Origin: Hofstenia miamia
Lineage: Eukaryota > Xenacoelomorpha > Acoela > Hofsteniidae
Direction of reading: 5' to 3'
Length of the DNA stretch: 64,000 nt
Assembly (NCBI GenBank): GCA_900660155.1
Contig: CABFPE010000439.1
Coordinates: forward strand, 119,426 to 183,425
Both the position numbers and the translations under genes were made by a program. The notes under the pieces were generated by a model, which ran no database searches, was not told the DNA's origin, and worked only from the letters and a program-made list of their open reading frames with translations. Shown here one piece after another: positions 23,819 to 34,509 of the stretch (its first letter is position 1; the number at the start of each line of letters is the position of its first letter).

Positions 23819-24616
23819 CAGGATGTGTCAAAAGTAGCTTGATTTTCCAAATTACAATAACTTTTTATTTACATGAAACCAAACAATAATATATGTAAAT
23901 AAACAAATTCTAATAGGGGAATAACAGATATATTAAAACATCCTCCATTCTGCTCAATAGTAAGTTCACATCTTGGTATCATATTCTGGACAGCTCGATG
24001 TAATTCATCAATGATAAGTGAATCAACTTCTTTTATGATCCCCCTTTTTAAATCATCCAGTTTGGTTGGAATGTATGTATGATATATCCGTGAGTTTAGA
24101 GTAGACCACAAATACAAGTCAAGTGGACTCAGGCCATGCATGACCAAAAACTCGTCCATTAACACGCTCAGCTGGCAACTGAGTGCTGATGAAATCCCTA
24201 GCTTGTTTAGAGTAGTGTGGTGGCGCACCGTAATGCTGAAAAATAACAGACTGCATTTTTAGTTTCTGTCTTAGTTGTGGAAAAATATCGTCACGAAGCA
24301 TACTGCTGTAATTATTCTGATTTACTGTACCCGGAAAGAAAAATGGCTTTAGCACATAATTTGCACTGAATGCCATCCACACACATAATTTCTCAGGGTG
24401 CAAGCTTTCTGTTATTACTTGCTAAGGGTTCTCAGAGGCCCATATGGTACAATTATGACGATTGACCATTCCATCCATAGAAAAATAGGCCTCATATGAC
24501 CAAAGCACATTATTGAGCAAATTAGCATTAGCTAAAATCCATTGTGCAAATTCGAGACGATGATGATAGTCTGATTCAATGATAGTTTGATGCAAGGCAA
24601 TTTTGAATGCCCGAAG

Positions 24617-24618
<2 letters not shown>
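23819..24618 (-). mobile_element. DD41D-type mariner element, truncated at its 5' end
   Basis: The downstream end, CAGGATGTGTCAAAAGTAGC at 23819, is a typical terminus for this group and is next to TA. On the minus strand the frames carry FAQWILANANLLNNVLWSYEA (24619-24422), HPEKLCVWMAFSANY with FFFPGTVNQNNY and FQHYGAPPHYS (24403-24119), and PLDLYLWSTLNSRIYHTYIP (24228-23869). The PLDxxLW ending with a final Asp, and its long distance from QDGAPPHY, mark the DD41D branch of IS630-Tc1-mariner. The Asp of QDGAPPHY reads Tyr and the frame shifts once between the last two blocks, so it is inactive. The N-terminal part is lost at the (TA)n tract that starts at 24619. Confidence 0.8.

Positions 24619-24649
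<31 letters not shown>
24619..24649. repeat. (TA)n microsatellite between mariner and LINE
   Basis: About 15 units, lying exactly where the mariner copy breaks off and the LINE fragment begins. Confidence 0.95.
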
Positions 24650-24651
<2 letters not shown>

Positions 24652-25811
24652 TATTTGAAAAGATCCTATTTAAGAAACTTTATCCCATATTTCGTAAAAA
24701 TATTTGAGAAACACAACATGGATTTGTAAAAAATAGATCTTCTATATCAGTATACTTTTTATCAAATAAATTTGTGACAATTTATAGTTTTGTTCTTTAT
24801 TTGATAAGGTTTTTCATAAAATTCTGCAAGAAAAACTGAAAAACATTGGAATTTGAGGCAATGTATTGAAATTAATTTGGTCTTATCTTACAAAAGAACA
24901 CGAAAAGTAATATTCAATTGCATAATATCAGATCAGGCTAATATAACAAGTGCTGTTCCTCAAGGATCAGTTCATGGATAAGTTCTTATTTGCTGACGAC
25001 TTAGATTTACTTAGAGTTGATTTAATGATATAAATGAAGATTATTTAAGATTAATCAATTGGTGCAAAATTCAACTGTCAGCAGTTTCTAATAACATTAA
25101 TCACATGCTTCAAGTAAACTCTAGTACTACAGTTACAGCATTAAGCTCAGCAAAAAGTGTGGAATTAATATTACACACAATCTTAGCTGGTACTTATATA
25201 TATATTTTGAGTTGGAAACATGCAATAAAGAATTCTTAAAACCGTAGATTGTGACAAGAGAATTATTTACATAACTGCAATTAGATCAACCTTTGTTCAT
25301 GGTTCTTTTGTTTTGTATCCCAGCAGAGGAAAAAATACTTGAAATTGAAAATTTTGAAAAGCGTTGTTCGCGAAGAGGATTTTAAATATTCCGAACTATA
25401 AGAAAAAATTAATTAACTCAATTGTTTGCCTCTTTCATTGGAATTTCAATTAATTGATTTTATTTAATGGTATGCTGACCAATAAGATTGACTCTACAAC
25501 AAAACTCTTTTCAAGAGCAAATTAATAAGAAGGTAAAACAGATAATTTCTTTTTTTTAGCTGTATCACTAAATTAGCAAATTACAAATATTGATCTCTTT
25601 GATATATCTTCAAGAATTTAAGGACAATTTAAGGATATAATTAATCATTTTATTGATTTATATGCACTTACTAATGCTTGTAATAATTTTTTAATTTGTC
25701 GATGTACTATCTGCAGTTCTAAAAATTTGCTTTATAAGAAATATTGAGTTTGTAAATTTGTTACATAATGAATTTGTTTGATAAATAAGCAATAAAGTCT
25801 TTTTGTATTGC

Positions 25812-25815
<4 letters not shown>
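24650..25815 (+). mobile_element. Decayed LINE with 3' hairpin
   Basis: On the plus strand the motif order is that of a non-LTR reverse transcriptase: QHGFVKNRSS (near 24717), a SAVPQGSV-like block (near 24948), FADDLDLL (near 24989), LINWCKIQLS (near 25056), then a C-terminal region with IENFEKRCSRR and LPLSLEFQLIDFI (25340-25460). Many stops interrupt it. The endonuclease and fingers are missing, so the copy is 5'-truncated. It ends in a perfect 10-bp hairpin (ATAAGCAATA / TATTGCTTAT, 25785-25815) followed directly by (TA)n. A 3' hairpin plus short tandem tail is a known layout for some LINE clades, where it serves reverse-transcription priming. Confidence 0.7.

Positions 25816-25854
<39 letters not shown>
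25816..25854. repeat. (TA)n tract at the LINE 3' end
   Basis: About 19 units. It may be the tail of the LINE or the right half of the microsatellite it entered. Confidence 0.95.
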
Positions 25855-25858
<4 letters not shown>

Positions 25859-26079
25859 AGATTGGATCGAAAAAACTTTTTAAATGTATGTTTGCTATCG
25901 CACCTAATCAGAATAATCATGCATGGGCTAAAACTGATGAATTTTACATATTTGTATTGTTTTTAAGTAGTTAAAGACCTCAGCAATGCCTTATTTAGAT
26001 CTGTCTAATATTTATATTAAAAAAATTGCTAAAATTATGTTTTGAATCGAGTTTGGGTACCGTGCGACAAGAGCTTTGA

Positions 26080-27430
26080 TTAATTTTTACAATGGAAGAG
26101 GGATTTTTCTGCCAATGTGTAGCTTCAAAGTTTAATCTTGGAACTAAAAAATGGCGCTTGCTTTCTACTGGAATATAGATTTTCCGAAATTGCTAAAGAG
26201 GTTGCTACTGAAGTTCATACAATTTATATGTATGCTTCTATTCCAACTATTGGTTTTAAAAGGATAACAGAGAAAGTTTTAGATATTTACAAGATATACA
26301 CAAACTTCAGCAAAATTCTAAAAAACAATACACGAATGGATTAAAATCTTGGATTTTATCCAAAAACTTGAGAAAGCCTGCAAAGCCCTGTTTGAGTTAC
26401 TCATTATTGCAAATTTGCAAGTTATCCCTACAGCTGAGTTGGAATTTTTTGAAAATCAAAAAGGCACTCGGTTGATGATAATATCTTGCTGTAAGGATAT
26501 TACTACATCAGTAAAATGGCAATGAAATGCTGACAGAAAACGAAAGGAACAACCTAGTAGCAATAAAACTCCTACCATTTTAGAAATGTTTCAATAAATA
26601 TGCGATTTCAGTACAGATGATGATGAAGAGCAAATCGAAAACAACCCGTGAAAAAGGGGAACAAAATTCTACGAAGACAAAATCAAAGCTGAAAACTATA
26701 CGTTGTGACATTGCGGAGTCAATATTTGCCTTTTTACGTGACAATAACATCCTTTACGACTTAGTTGCTATCTCATATGACGGAACAAATGTGAATACTA
26801 TTTAGATAGGTGGTGTTATCAATTACGTAGAATCTTTTGTTGGCAAAAAATTGCAATGGTTTATTTGCATGTTTTATGTAAATGAATTACCCTTGAGATT
26901 TCTCATAGAAGAGCTGGATGGAAAAACTGTAAGTGGAAATCAACTAAGAGGGCCTATTGGAAAATAAATCTCTGATTTATTTACAATAAGCAAGTCTAGT
27001 TTCGTGTCATTCGTTCTTCAAATATGTTCCTGATTGTATCAGAAAAACTTATCCAGTAGCCAAAGATATCTATTTCAAACCTACACTGCAATTACCACCG
27101 GAATTATGGGCAATTTTCTTGAGCATGAAAAAATAGGTTCATTGAGCCATAGCAACAGCACCCAGACTTCGCTATTTAGACTGCTGCATGGTAAGTCCTC
27201 CTTTTTTGCTTGTCTCCTTCGTGACGTATGTTGTAAGAATGTATGCACCATCATGGTTTCTTATCAAAACTCAAGAATCTGCTATATATGGTCCCAGAAA
27301 GGGATCAAAGATGAAGTAGTTCGTTCTATTGTTCAACGTCCTTTGCAAAGCTGTCCTTTAAAACGGAAGATAGGCTGTTTAAGGTTAACCAACAAGTGTC
27401 TCTTTTTGGTATTTTGGATATACAAAGCAA
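26080..27430 (+). pseudogene. Decayed gene of a repetitive family marked by NELPLR..GPIGK
   Basis: On the plus strand the pieces in order are FSEIAKEVATEV (near 26170), a lysine-rich segment, VAISYDGTNVNT (near 26763), KLQWFICMFYVNELPLRFL (near 26850), ELDGKTVSGNQLRGPIGK (near 26910), then LSSSQRYLFQTYTAITTG (near 27048). I recognise this order from a family of uncharacterised proteins with many copies in invertebrate genomes (typical forms DGT-VNTG, LLH-NELPLRHL, GPIGK, LS-DQ-YL). I believe it is carried by a DNA transposon, but I cannot name the class. Stops and frame changes separate the pieces, so it is a relic. Its last part runs into repeat R1 (27340-27412), suggesting a later insertion or a break. 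Confidence 0.6.
27340..27412. repeat. Copy of dispersed repeat R1 (right part)
   Basis: GTCCTTTAAAACG, then AGGCTGTTTAAGGTTAA, as in the copy at 32255-32300. Only the right part of R1 is present here. Confidence 0.6.
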
Positions 27431-27498
27431 TTGCATAATTTTCTATTTTCATAAATTCAATAATAATTATACAATAATACAATGCATTGTCAATGCAT

Positions 27499-27578
27499 GA
27501 AAATCAACATACTGTTGAAATAGCAAAATGCAATATATGAAAATCAACATACTGTTGAAATAGTAAAATGCAAGGCTA
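27499..27578. repeat. Two tandem copies of a 40-bp unit
   Basis: AAATCAACATACTGTTGAAA starts at 27501 and again at 27541, with matching flanks. A small local duplication. Confidence 0.85.
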
Positions 27579-27579
27579 A

Positions 27580-29023
27580 TACAATATTTGCATTATCAAA
27601 TAAATTAAAAAAACATACAATAATGTGGTGATATTCATATGGTAGACATTAAATCGACTAGATAACCAAACATTGAATTTCTTGCCCTTATATTGCACAT
27701 ATGATACTGTTAAAATAGTAATGCATTATGGAATAATTTATATGACAATCAAATATTGCATGTAAATACCTGTATTAGGCATACAATAACATTTAAAATT
27801 TCATATGTTAAACATTAATGGCTTAACGTCCAAATTTCAAAGGATTTGAAATTCATTATCCATAGAGTAATATTTTAACATGTAATTAACAAATGCTGTA
27901 ATTCAAATCATATAATCAGTAAAGCTTGAAAATGTAGTAAACTTATTAAAAATTGTTAGTACAGGAAATCAATTAAAGTAAATATGCACAAGTGTAAATA
28001 TGCACAAAAACTGCAAGATACATTTTCAAGATAATTTACCTAAAAATAACTACAATAAAATTATGTATTGTAAGAAATCCTCAAAAAGCTAAATTTAACC
28101 AAATCGAAAAATGAGCAGTTTATTTGAAAATTGGAATGGATGTTGAATATTATCAAGTAGTAAGTATAAACAAAATTAAAAACAACGTGTTACCTATTGC
28201 TAAATTTGTCGTAATGATGATGGTTGAAAGTTGTTTGGTACTAGTGAGGTTATAAACATAAGCATAATCAAACAAAACCTCATCTGATAAAGACCAGAAT
28301 TTCAACTTTTAGGTGTAGAAATGAAGCCTATAATGAATCAATTCAAAAAATAATAAAATATAATTGTATTATTATGTAATACTTCATAATATCATTCAAT
28401 ATCCTCCAATAAAAATATGAAAATTGTATAATATTCTTAATAGAAATGATGAAATGCAATTTAACACAGCTTTGTATATATACATGAATATATATTAGGC
28501 TGTGCATTTTACTCTAACTTTGAAAGTTCATTGTGTAGAAAGATGAGCTTTTGTGTAAAACCAAAGGAAATCTATGTCAGAGGTGTCAGCTTTAGAAAAA
28601 ACCTCTCCCCAAACCAATTTACATTTTTCAATTTTCGTCAAAACCATTACATTTCTAACTTTTTACAAATATTTATAGGAAATTTAAGAATCGAATTGCC
28701 ATTAAATTTGGAGATGCATGCTACAATATATCATCTTTTGATAAAAGCTTGGTGGGATTTTCCAAGTAGCTAATAGCACGCATTGGTGCTGTGAAGGACA
28801 ATGTTGATAGCGGCAAATGTACTTCTAGTATTCATTGCTATAATCAAATTCTGTGGTTGAAACAAATTAACGTCATAATACTGCCTATATTGAGCAATTG
28901 CTTCATTTCATAAACAAACAAATTGAAATTTAACTAAGCTAAAAACAAGACATTCAAAACACTAACAAAATTCGAAAAGAGTTATAACCACAGGACACAA
29001 AAAACCGCTTTATATCGAGCTTT
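27580..29023. other. No gene recognised
   Basis: AT-rich sequence downstream of the exon string at 29.0-29.9 kb. The 80-codon frame at 28531-28773 has no known motif. An alternative reading of the last exon of the neighbouring gene would run down to 28954. Confidence 0.4.
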
Positions 29024-29891
29024 CTAGAAGACGGGTTTTCTAAAATCAAATTGGTGCCAAGAAATGAAAAATGCATACTTATGGGAGTTTCTAAACAATA
29101 AATGCTCTTCATTGAGCACATTACTGATTGCAGCATTAATCTTTGACATTTGTATCGGCTTCTCATAATGCACAGCAAAGTCACAAGCAAGAGCTCAATA
29201 ACATACTAAAATATTGAAATAAACGTTCTTTGCTGTAACTTTTATAGCACTTACACCATCGGAAAACATTGCTGGGCGTGCACTCTCTAGAAGTTGACCT
29301 TTTGATGGCTTACCATTGATGCTGCATTGTTGAAGCACTTGTGCTAAACAAAAAAGAAAGTGATATCAATTAGGGCAAACTAAATCAATAGCATTCGGGG
29401 AAACATTTAAAAATTACTTTTAAAAATCCCATATATAGCAGGACGAGCAGCAGCACTTGGTGTCAGCTTTTCATTGCGAAAAATGGAAAAAAGTCGCTGC
29501 CCTGAATAAATACAGCAAAATCCTTATGAAGTCGCTGAGTCTAGAACACATATTTACAGTTCCATAAATGATCCCGCAATCAGGCTGCAAAATGACGAAT
29601 ACATATAAATTCACTAAAAACATCGCACACCTTAGATCCACTTCCAAATTTCAAATGATTGTGAATGGGGAGGAGGGGGATACTCCAAAGTTTCCCTTTG
29701 CGATACTGCTGAAGGTGAATGCACTGCATCAACTAACATACGAAATTTTTCAAGAGATGCCGCTAAAATATTCAGTAGGTAAATTTTATACAAATGTAAT
29801 ACCTGTAGATTCACAATTTGCTTGCTCTTGCAATAACGAATTATGAGCCGCCTGCAATTCATTAAATTCCGCTTTCAATATGTGGTATTGC
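29024..29891 (-). CDS. Candidate multi-exon host gene, 3' part, function unknown
   Basis: Six minus-strand exons can be chained with GT-AG borders and compatible phases: 29891-29803, 29762-29707, 29584-29558, 29496-29418, 29343-29257 and 29193-29024, ending in a stop. The joined tail is about 168 residues. The first exon (LKAEFNELQAAHNSLLQEQ) looks like coiled coil; later ones read RLFSIFRNEKLTPSAAARP, QCSINGKPSKGQLLESARP and KINAAISNVLNEEHLLFRN. The 27-base third exon and the start of the last exon are the weak points: the strongest donor after exon 5 is GTAAGT two bases further on, which would favour a different frame for the last exon, ending at 28954. The 5' exons were not found. I do not recognise the family; a BEN-like C-terminus crossed my mind but is not supported. 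It could also be a spliced transposon gene. Confidence 0.45.
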
Positions 29892-30074
29892 CTTTTATAA
29901 TCCACATTTGGGAAGCCAATTTAAATACAAATCTAGCATAATAAATTCGTCTAATGGTTCACTAATTTAGGGTATTTCTAAAATATTGACACAAATAATT
30001 TTTAAATTAAATTACAAATAATATGCTAGCTTGTAGTATTCTGCGTGAATCATGCGAAAAGGTGAGTTAGGAAA

Positions 30075-30076
<2 letters not shown>

Positions 30077-30139
<63 letters not shown>
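30077..30139. repeat. (TA)n microsatellite, longest in the window
   Basis: About 31 uninterrupted units, upstream of the exon string on the minus strand. Confidence 0.97.
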
Positions 30140-30141
<2 letters not shown>

Positions 30142-30544
30142 TGGAGCATTCATTTAAAGATAGGCAAATGGGGCATTGAATCCTAGAACCCCCTAAATAC
30201 TCTTCTAATCAGTTATTAAAATCAAAGGTTGTTTGCAACAATTAATTGCAATTAATTTTCTTTATTGTAGTTTATTTCAAAAATAAATTTGATCTTTCAC
30301 TTGAAATGTTTTTATTATAAGTATGCAGTATATATGCATGGGTTAACATCGACTTGTGCGGATTGGATGAATTTGAATATTTAATATTGTGTTTAATATC
30401 TACCTATGCACCCTCAGCTTCTTTTTGAAAAGTTGAGTATGATTTGGATGTAGACAAATACAACTGACAGGTCGTTAAACTTCTACTTTATCTCAGTGAG
30501 AACAATTTGCACTTACATCCTTTCAAAAATCCGAAGTTTTCAAA

Positions 30545-30740
30545 GAAAAATTGCTAATCTTTTTAACAACATCGGCCCCAGCAATACGCTTTAATAGAAA
30601 TTTTCAGCATTGCATCAAAGCATGTTCCCCAAAAAAACCTGCCCACACCTCACAAGTTTCAAATTTGAAGAGTTGTGGGGATATTGTCTTTCTAAGAAGA
30701 CGCCAGGCTGTTTAACTTAACCTATTTACATTTTATAGGC
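30545..30740. repeat. Copy of dispersed repeat R1
   Basis: It contains TTTTCAGCATTGCATCAAAG, then GTTCCCC, then AGACGCCAGGCTGTTTAA. It shares this order with 32091-32320. No open frame is conserved among the copies. Confidence 0.65.
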
Positions 30741-30879
30741 AATTAATGTATTTTTTGCAAAATGCAACAAAATTAAGGCAATTTATCAAAAATATTTTAT
30801 TTGTAATTACATTAAATTTACATAGCCTTGAAAACAAATTCTTAGTCTTTTGTTATCTTTCGTGAAAATTAATATAAAC

Positions 30880-31060
30880 TTTACTGCAAACTTCGAATTT
30901 TTTGGTTTTTCTAGCTAAAAAGCTAATTGTAAAAAAGTGCACTTTTGTTCAATTTTTCTATTCATTTTTTATGAGAGTTATCAAAATATGGTGCATACAC
31001 AAGTAGAAGTTTCTCTTTAGTTGGCATGGCAATAGGCTTTGTTCGGATGTGCAGTTTGGA
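30880..31060. repeat. Diverged dispersed repeat (partner of 551-725)
   Basis: The better-preserved copy, with GAATTTTTTGG, GAGAGTTATCA and TTTAGTTGGCATGG. It lies 140 bases beyond an R1 copy, so R1 and this block may be parts of one larger element. Confidence 0.4.
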
Positions 31061-31417
31061 TACAATAATTGAGGTTTTGTACAATTTTTGAAGAAGAACT
31101 GTCAGAATGTTTGAGGTCTTCATTTTTAGAGTGAGTTAATCCAGGTTAGATCATACAAAGCTTTACTGTGAATTGGATGTCCAATGAAAACTGATATTTT
31201 TGAACAAGAATAGGAAGTCAATTTAAATGAAGTTTTTGTAAAAAATCATTAATGTATTAAGAAGGTTTTACAAATTCATTCTGTTAGCATAAAACATTAG
31301 TAAGCTATTGACATTGTTGATGGTATTGTTAAAGTGCACTTTGTCATCTTGAATGAGGCCTAAGTATCTCCTTTAAGAGAATTTGATTTTAGTTACATTT
31401 TCTCTTTATTGCTTGAA

Positions 31418-31659
31418 TTAAATGAATCCACTCAAACAATGTGCACTAGCCTGGTTGAATGCTTCAGTAAACTCTGAATTTATTATGACCTGATCTACTT
31501 CTCTTTCAGAATGCAGATCGACATGGTTGGCTAAGTCAAGAGAATTTTGAATAATGAATAGGTTTGCATATTTCGGAATATTATTGAGATAATCTCCCAG
31601 TGGGATATTTAGTATGTGTATATGAGTTTCTGTGCATAGACCAGGATGGCCAGTAATTA
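31418..31659 (-). pseudogene. Unassigned open exon-like segment
   Basis: On the minus strand 80 codons are open after a TTTCAG acceptor-like site and end in TAA. The protein includes HILNIPLGDYLNNIPKYANL and NHVDLHSEREVDQVIINSEF. The composition is protein-like and unlike chance frames in this AT-rich DNA. The tail, with a DxV-like LDLVIT position reading VDQVIIN, faintly resembles the end of LINE endonuclease domains, so it may be a LINE fragment rather than a host exon. There is no Met start, and no neighbouring exon was found. Confidence 0.3.
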
Positions 31660-32090
31660 CTGAAATGTATTATTATTATTTATTTAATAAACTTTATTTA
31701 AAGTCTTCAATAGGTTAGGAAATAAATTTACAAATATGGATATCGATATTCAGTTTTGAAAAACTTCCATAAGAGCTTGAAGATGTTTTCTTTCGATTTC
31801 AATTCTAGATTTCAATTGTATTTTTTTAAGGTGTTATACAGATTTGTTGATCTCCTGAGAAAATCCCATTTTATCTTCGTTTTTCGCATTTACTTATTTT
31901 GAATTTGGCTCTTATATTAGATCTTAATGTAATATCTTTGCTCTTTTTCTTTAGATGTTCTTTTGAGTTAAAATCATATTTTCTTTTAGGAAGAAAATTG
32001 CACATATTAAGAAGCAGTCAAAGTTCTTTGTTGCCTCCTGGGGCTGAAAACCTTCTAAATACATTAACACTAAATCGAAAATTTATAAGA

Positions 32091-32320
32091 AAACTTGTTA
32101 ATCGATTCAACATTCTCTGCCACAGCCATAAGCTTTAAAAGAAATTTTCAATTTTGCATTAAGGTATGTTCCCCAATAGACCTACCCATGCCACAAGATT
32201 TTAAAATTTGGAAATAGGCTTGGAGAAAATTCTTTGTAAATGTGAAAAACGTTTGTCCTTTAAAACGACGCTAGGTTGTTTAAGGTTAATCATAGGATGT
32301 CTTTTACTTGAATTTGTAAA
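32091..32320. repeat. Longest copy of dispersed repeat R1
   Basis: It carries both halves seen separately elsewhere: the TTTTGCATTAAGG / GTTCCCC half and the GTCCTTTAAAACGACGC / GGTTGTTTAAGGTTAA half. The ends are not defined by inverted or direct repeats. Confidence 0.65.
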
Positions 32321-34095
32321 ATGATAGGTAAGATGTTTGTGATTTTAATCGAGTGATTAAGTATGGACTGGTGTTTAACCACTTTTGCAAAATTCGCAGC
32401 TTTTTTATTTTATTTCTGGAACAGCTAATGAATGCAAAGAGTTTTCACTGATCTGCCCTTCGACTCATACGCTAGTGGAAAGAAGCCTACCAACCCGGGC
32501 CCTCTAAAATACTAAAAACCGAAGTTTAAAAACATACAATTTTATACATAGAAATATATTTAAGTACAATAGTGAACATTTTTTCAAAAAATTTTAAAAA
32601 TTAATGAACGGTCAAGTACACATAGATAATCGGGCTAACAAAGTAGTCTTAGACCTACCTGTTATAATTTGTGTACTTACTAAGTAAATTTAAGAAAATT
32701 ATATTAACCTTAAATTACTATAAAATACAGTGGCTTAGCTAACTGGGAGAGGGGGGGCAAATCAAGCACACGGTTTTGAAAATGGGTTCTCAAATTAATA
32801 CCTGGAAAATGTCCCCTTGAAGTGAATAAAATTACAATGTGCATTGAATTTCTTTACATAATTAACAGAAGCAGAAATATCATTAAAAACAAATTATATT
32901 TATCAAATGTTTGACAATAAAATTAGGGTCAACTTTTAACTAATACAAATTTTTAACAAGATTGTGACTGAAAATAAGTATTCCTAGTTGAAAAAATGTT
33001 AGCACCTTGATTCGTAAGTATATTCAATACATTTTTTCTATCCAAAATTTTAAATCGTTTGAACTCATGCTGCTTGAGTTACCAACAACTACAAGATAAA
33101 TATTTGAGAAATATTTTCAGTTAAATGCATGAATATTTCAGAATCTTTTGCTCAAACCTTGCAATTACCTACATGTAAAAGGATGTGCCCTCAGAATCTA
33201 TAAGAGTCCACTATGATTTACTATTGAAACGTATAGCACTGAGGTTTATTGCGAAATATCATCACACGTGCTTCATGCATGTGGAGGTAGTATGATTGTT
33301 TATGGTCAATTATCTAAGAAAATATGAAGGGACATAATTTTGAACTATTATCTTTATTCAATTATTGAAGTAATGACTCTTAAAGTAATTTTACTTTTAA
33401 TTCTTTTTTTGCAATAAATCCTCGTGGGCTGACATTCTAATATTGCACAAGAAAATATTGGGTCTGACTGCTAACAAAGATGAATGAATCTGCATATACT
33501 CATCAAGAAGATGCTCTATTTTGTAATACAAATTATAATGAAACAGAAATAGATTGAACCTATTCATGAAAAAAATTTAACAGAAATTCATTATTTAGAT
33601 AATGTATGAATGCTTCTCACTTACTTCATACAAAAATCTCAATGTAAAATATCTATATTTTCTAAAGAAACTTTATATCTCTGAAATCATAATGCTGATT
33701 TACAAATTTTGATTTCAAGCTTATTAAGGGTAATACATCTTTGCTGTATACATGTTTCATGCCAAATTCTCAAATTATGAGAAATCATGTTTTGCAAAAT
33801 GTAATGTAAAATTGCTAAATTTTGAAAGAACTAAAGCATAATAATAAAGACTTATATTAAGGACTATCCTTATGTTTTCATACAAAATGCAAAATAATGG
33901 AAATCAGCATGTTTTTTAATTAAGAAATTGGAATTACTGCAGATCCCTCACAATCATCCTCTAAAATTATTTGCTGTTTTGTGTTTATATCACTTCGATA
34001 TGTGTCACTGTTTTCATATAAATGAAAAATATTTTGATAAATCAAATTACGCAACCAAAAAAATGGAGTAGGATCTGTAAATTTCGTCCACTCTA
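32321..34095. other. No gene recognised; one lone MITE-like end
   Basis: CAGTGGCTTAGCTAACTGG with a following run of G at 32728-32758 looks like a hAT-type terminus, but no partner end was found. The remainder is AT-rich with nothing supported. Confidence 0.4.
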
Positions 34096-34509
34096 CAGTG
34101 CTAGGAATAAATCCGATTTACATTAAAAAAATAAAACAAATCTGATTTTTTTATTTAAATCAGATTTTCTTGATTTAAATCGGATTTTTTTAAATCTAAA
34201 TTTCAATTTTACCCAGACAATCTTCCATGGTAGTAAATATTAGAAATTTTTTTGATACTACTATTTTTGAAATACAATAATATGATTAATTTTAAATATA
34301 CTGAAGATAAAAAAAAACATGCAAAACAACATTTCAGAGCTTGCCAATTCATTCCAATATCAGGGCAATGAATTCAAGTCAACTAGAATACACTACTTTT
34401 ATCCCTTTAGTGTACTTGATTTAAATCAATAATTGAACTAACAATGTGCTTTGATTTAAATCCGATTTAAATCAATTTTAAATCGAGCAATGTAAATCGA
34501 CCAAGACTG
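34096..34509. mobile_element. hAT-type MITE rich in GATTTAAATC motifs
   Basis: The ends are CAGTGCTAGGAATAAATCCG and, on the other strand, CAGTCTTGGTCGATTTACAT. Many copies of ATTTAAATC / GATTTAAAT lie inside both ends, in both orientations, so each arm can fold on itself. The flanks CACTCTA and CACTATA match at 6 of 7 bases, close to a decayed target duplication. It is non-coding. Confidence 0.6.
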
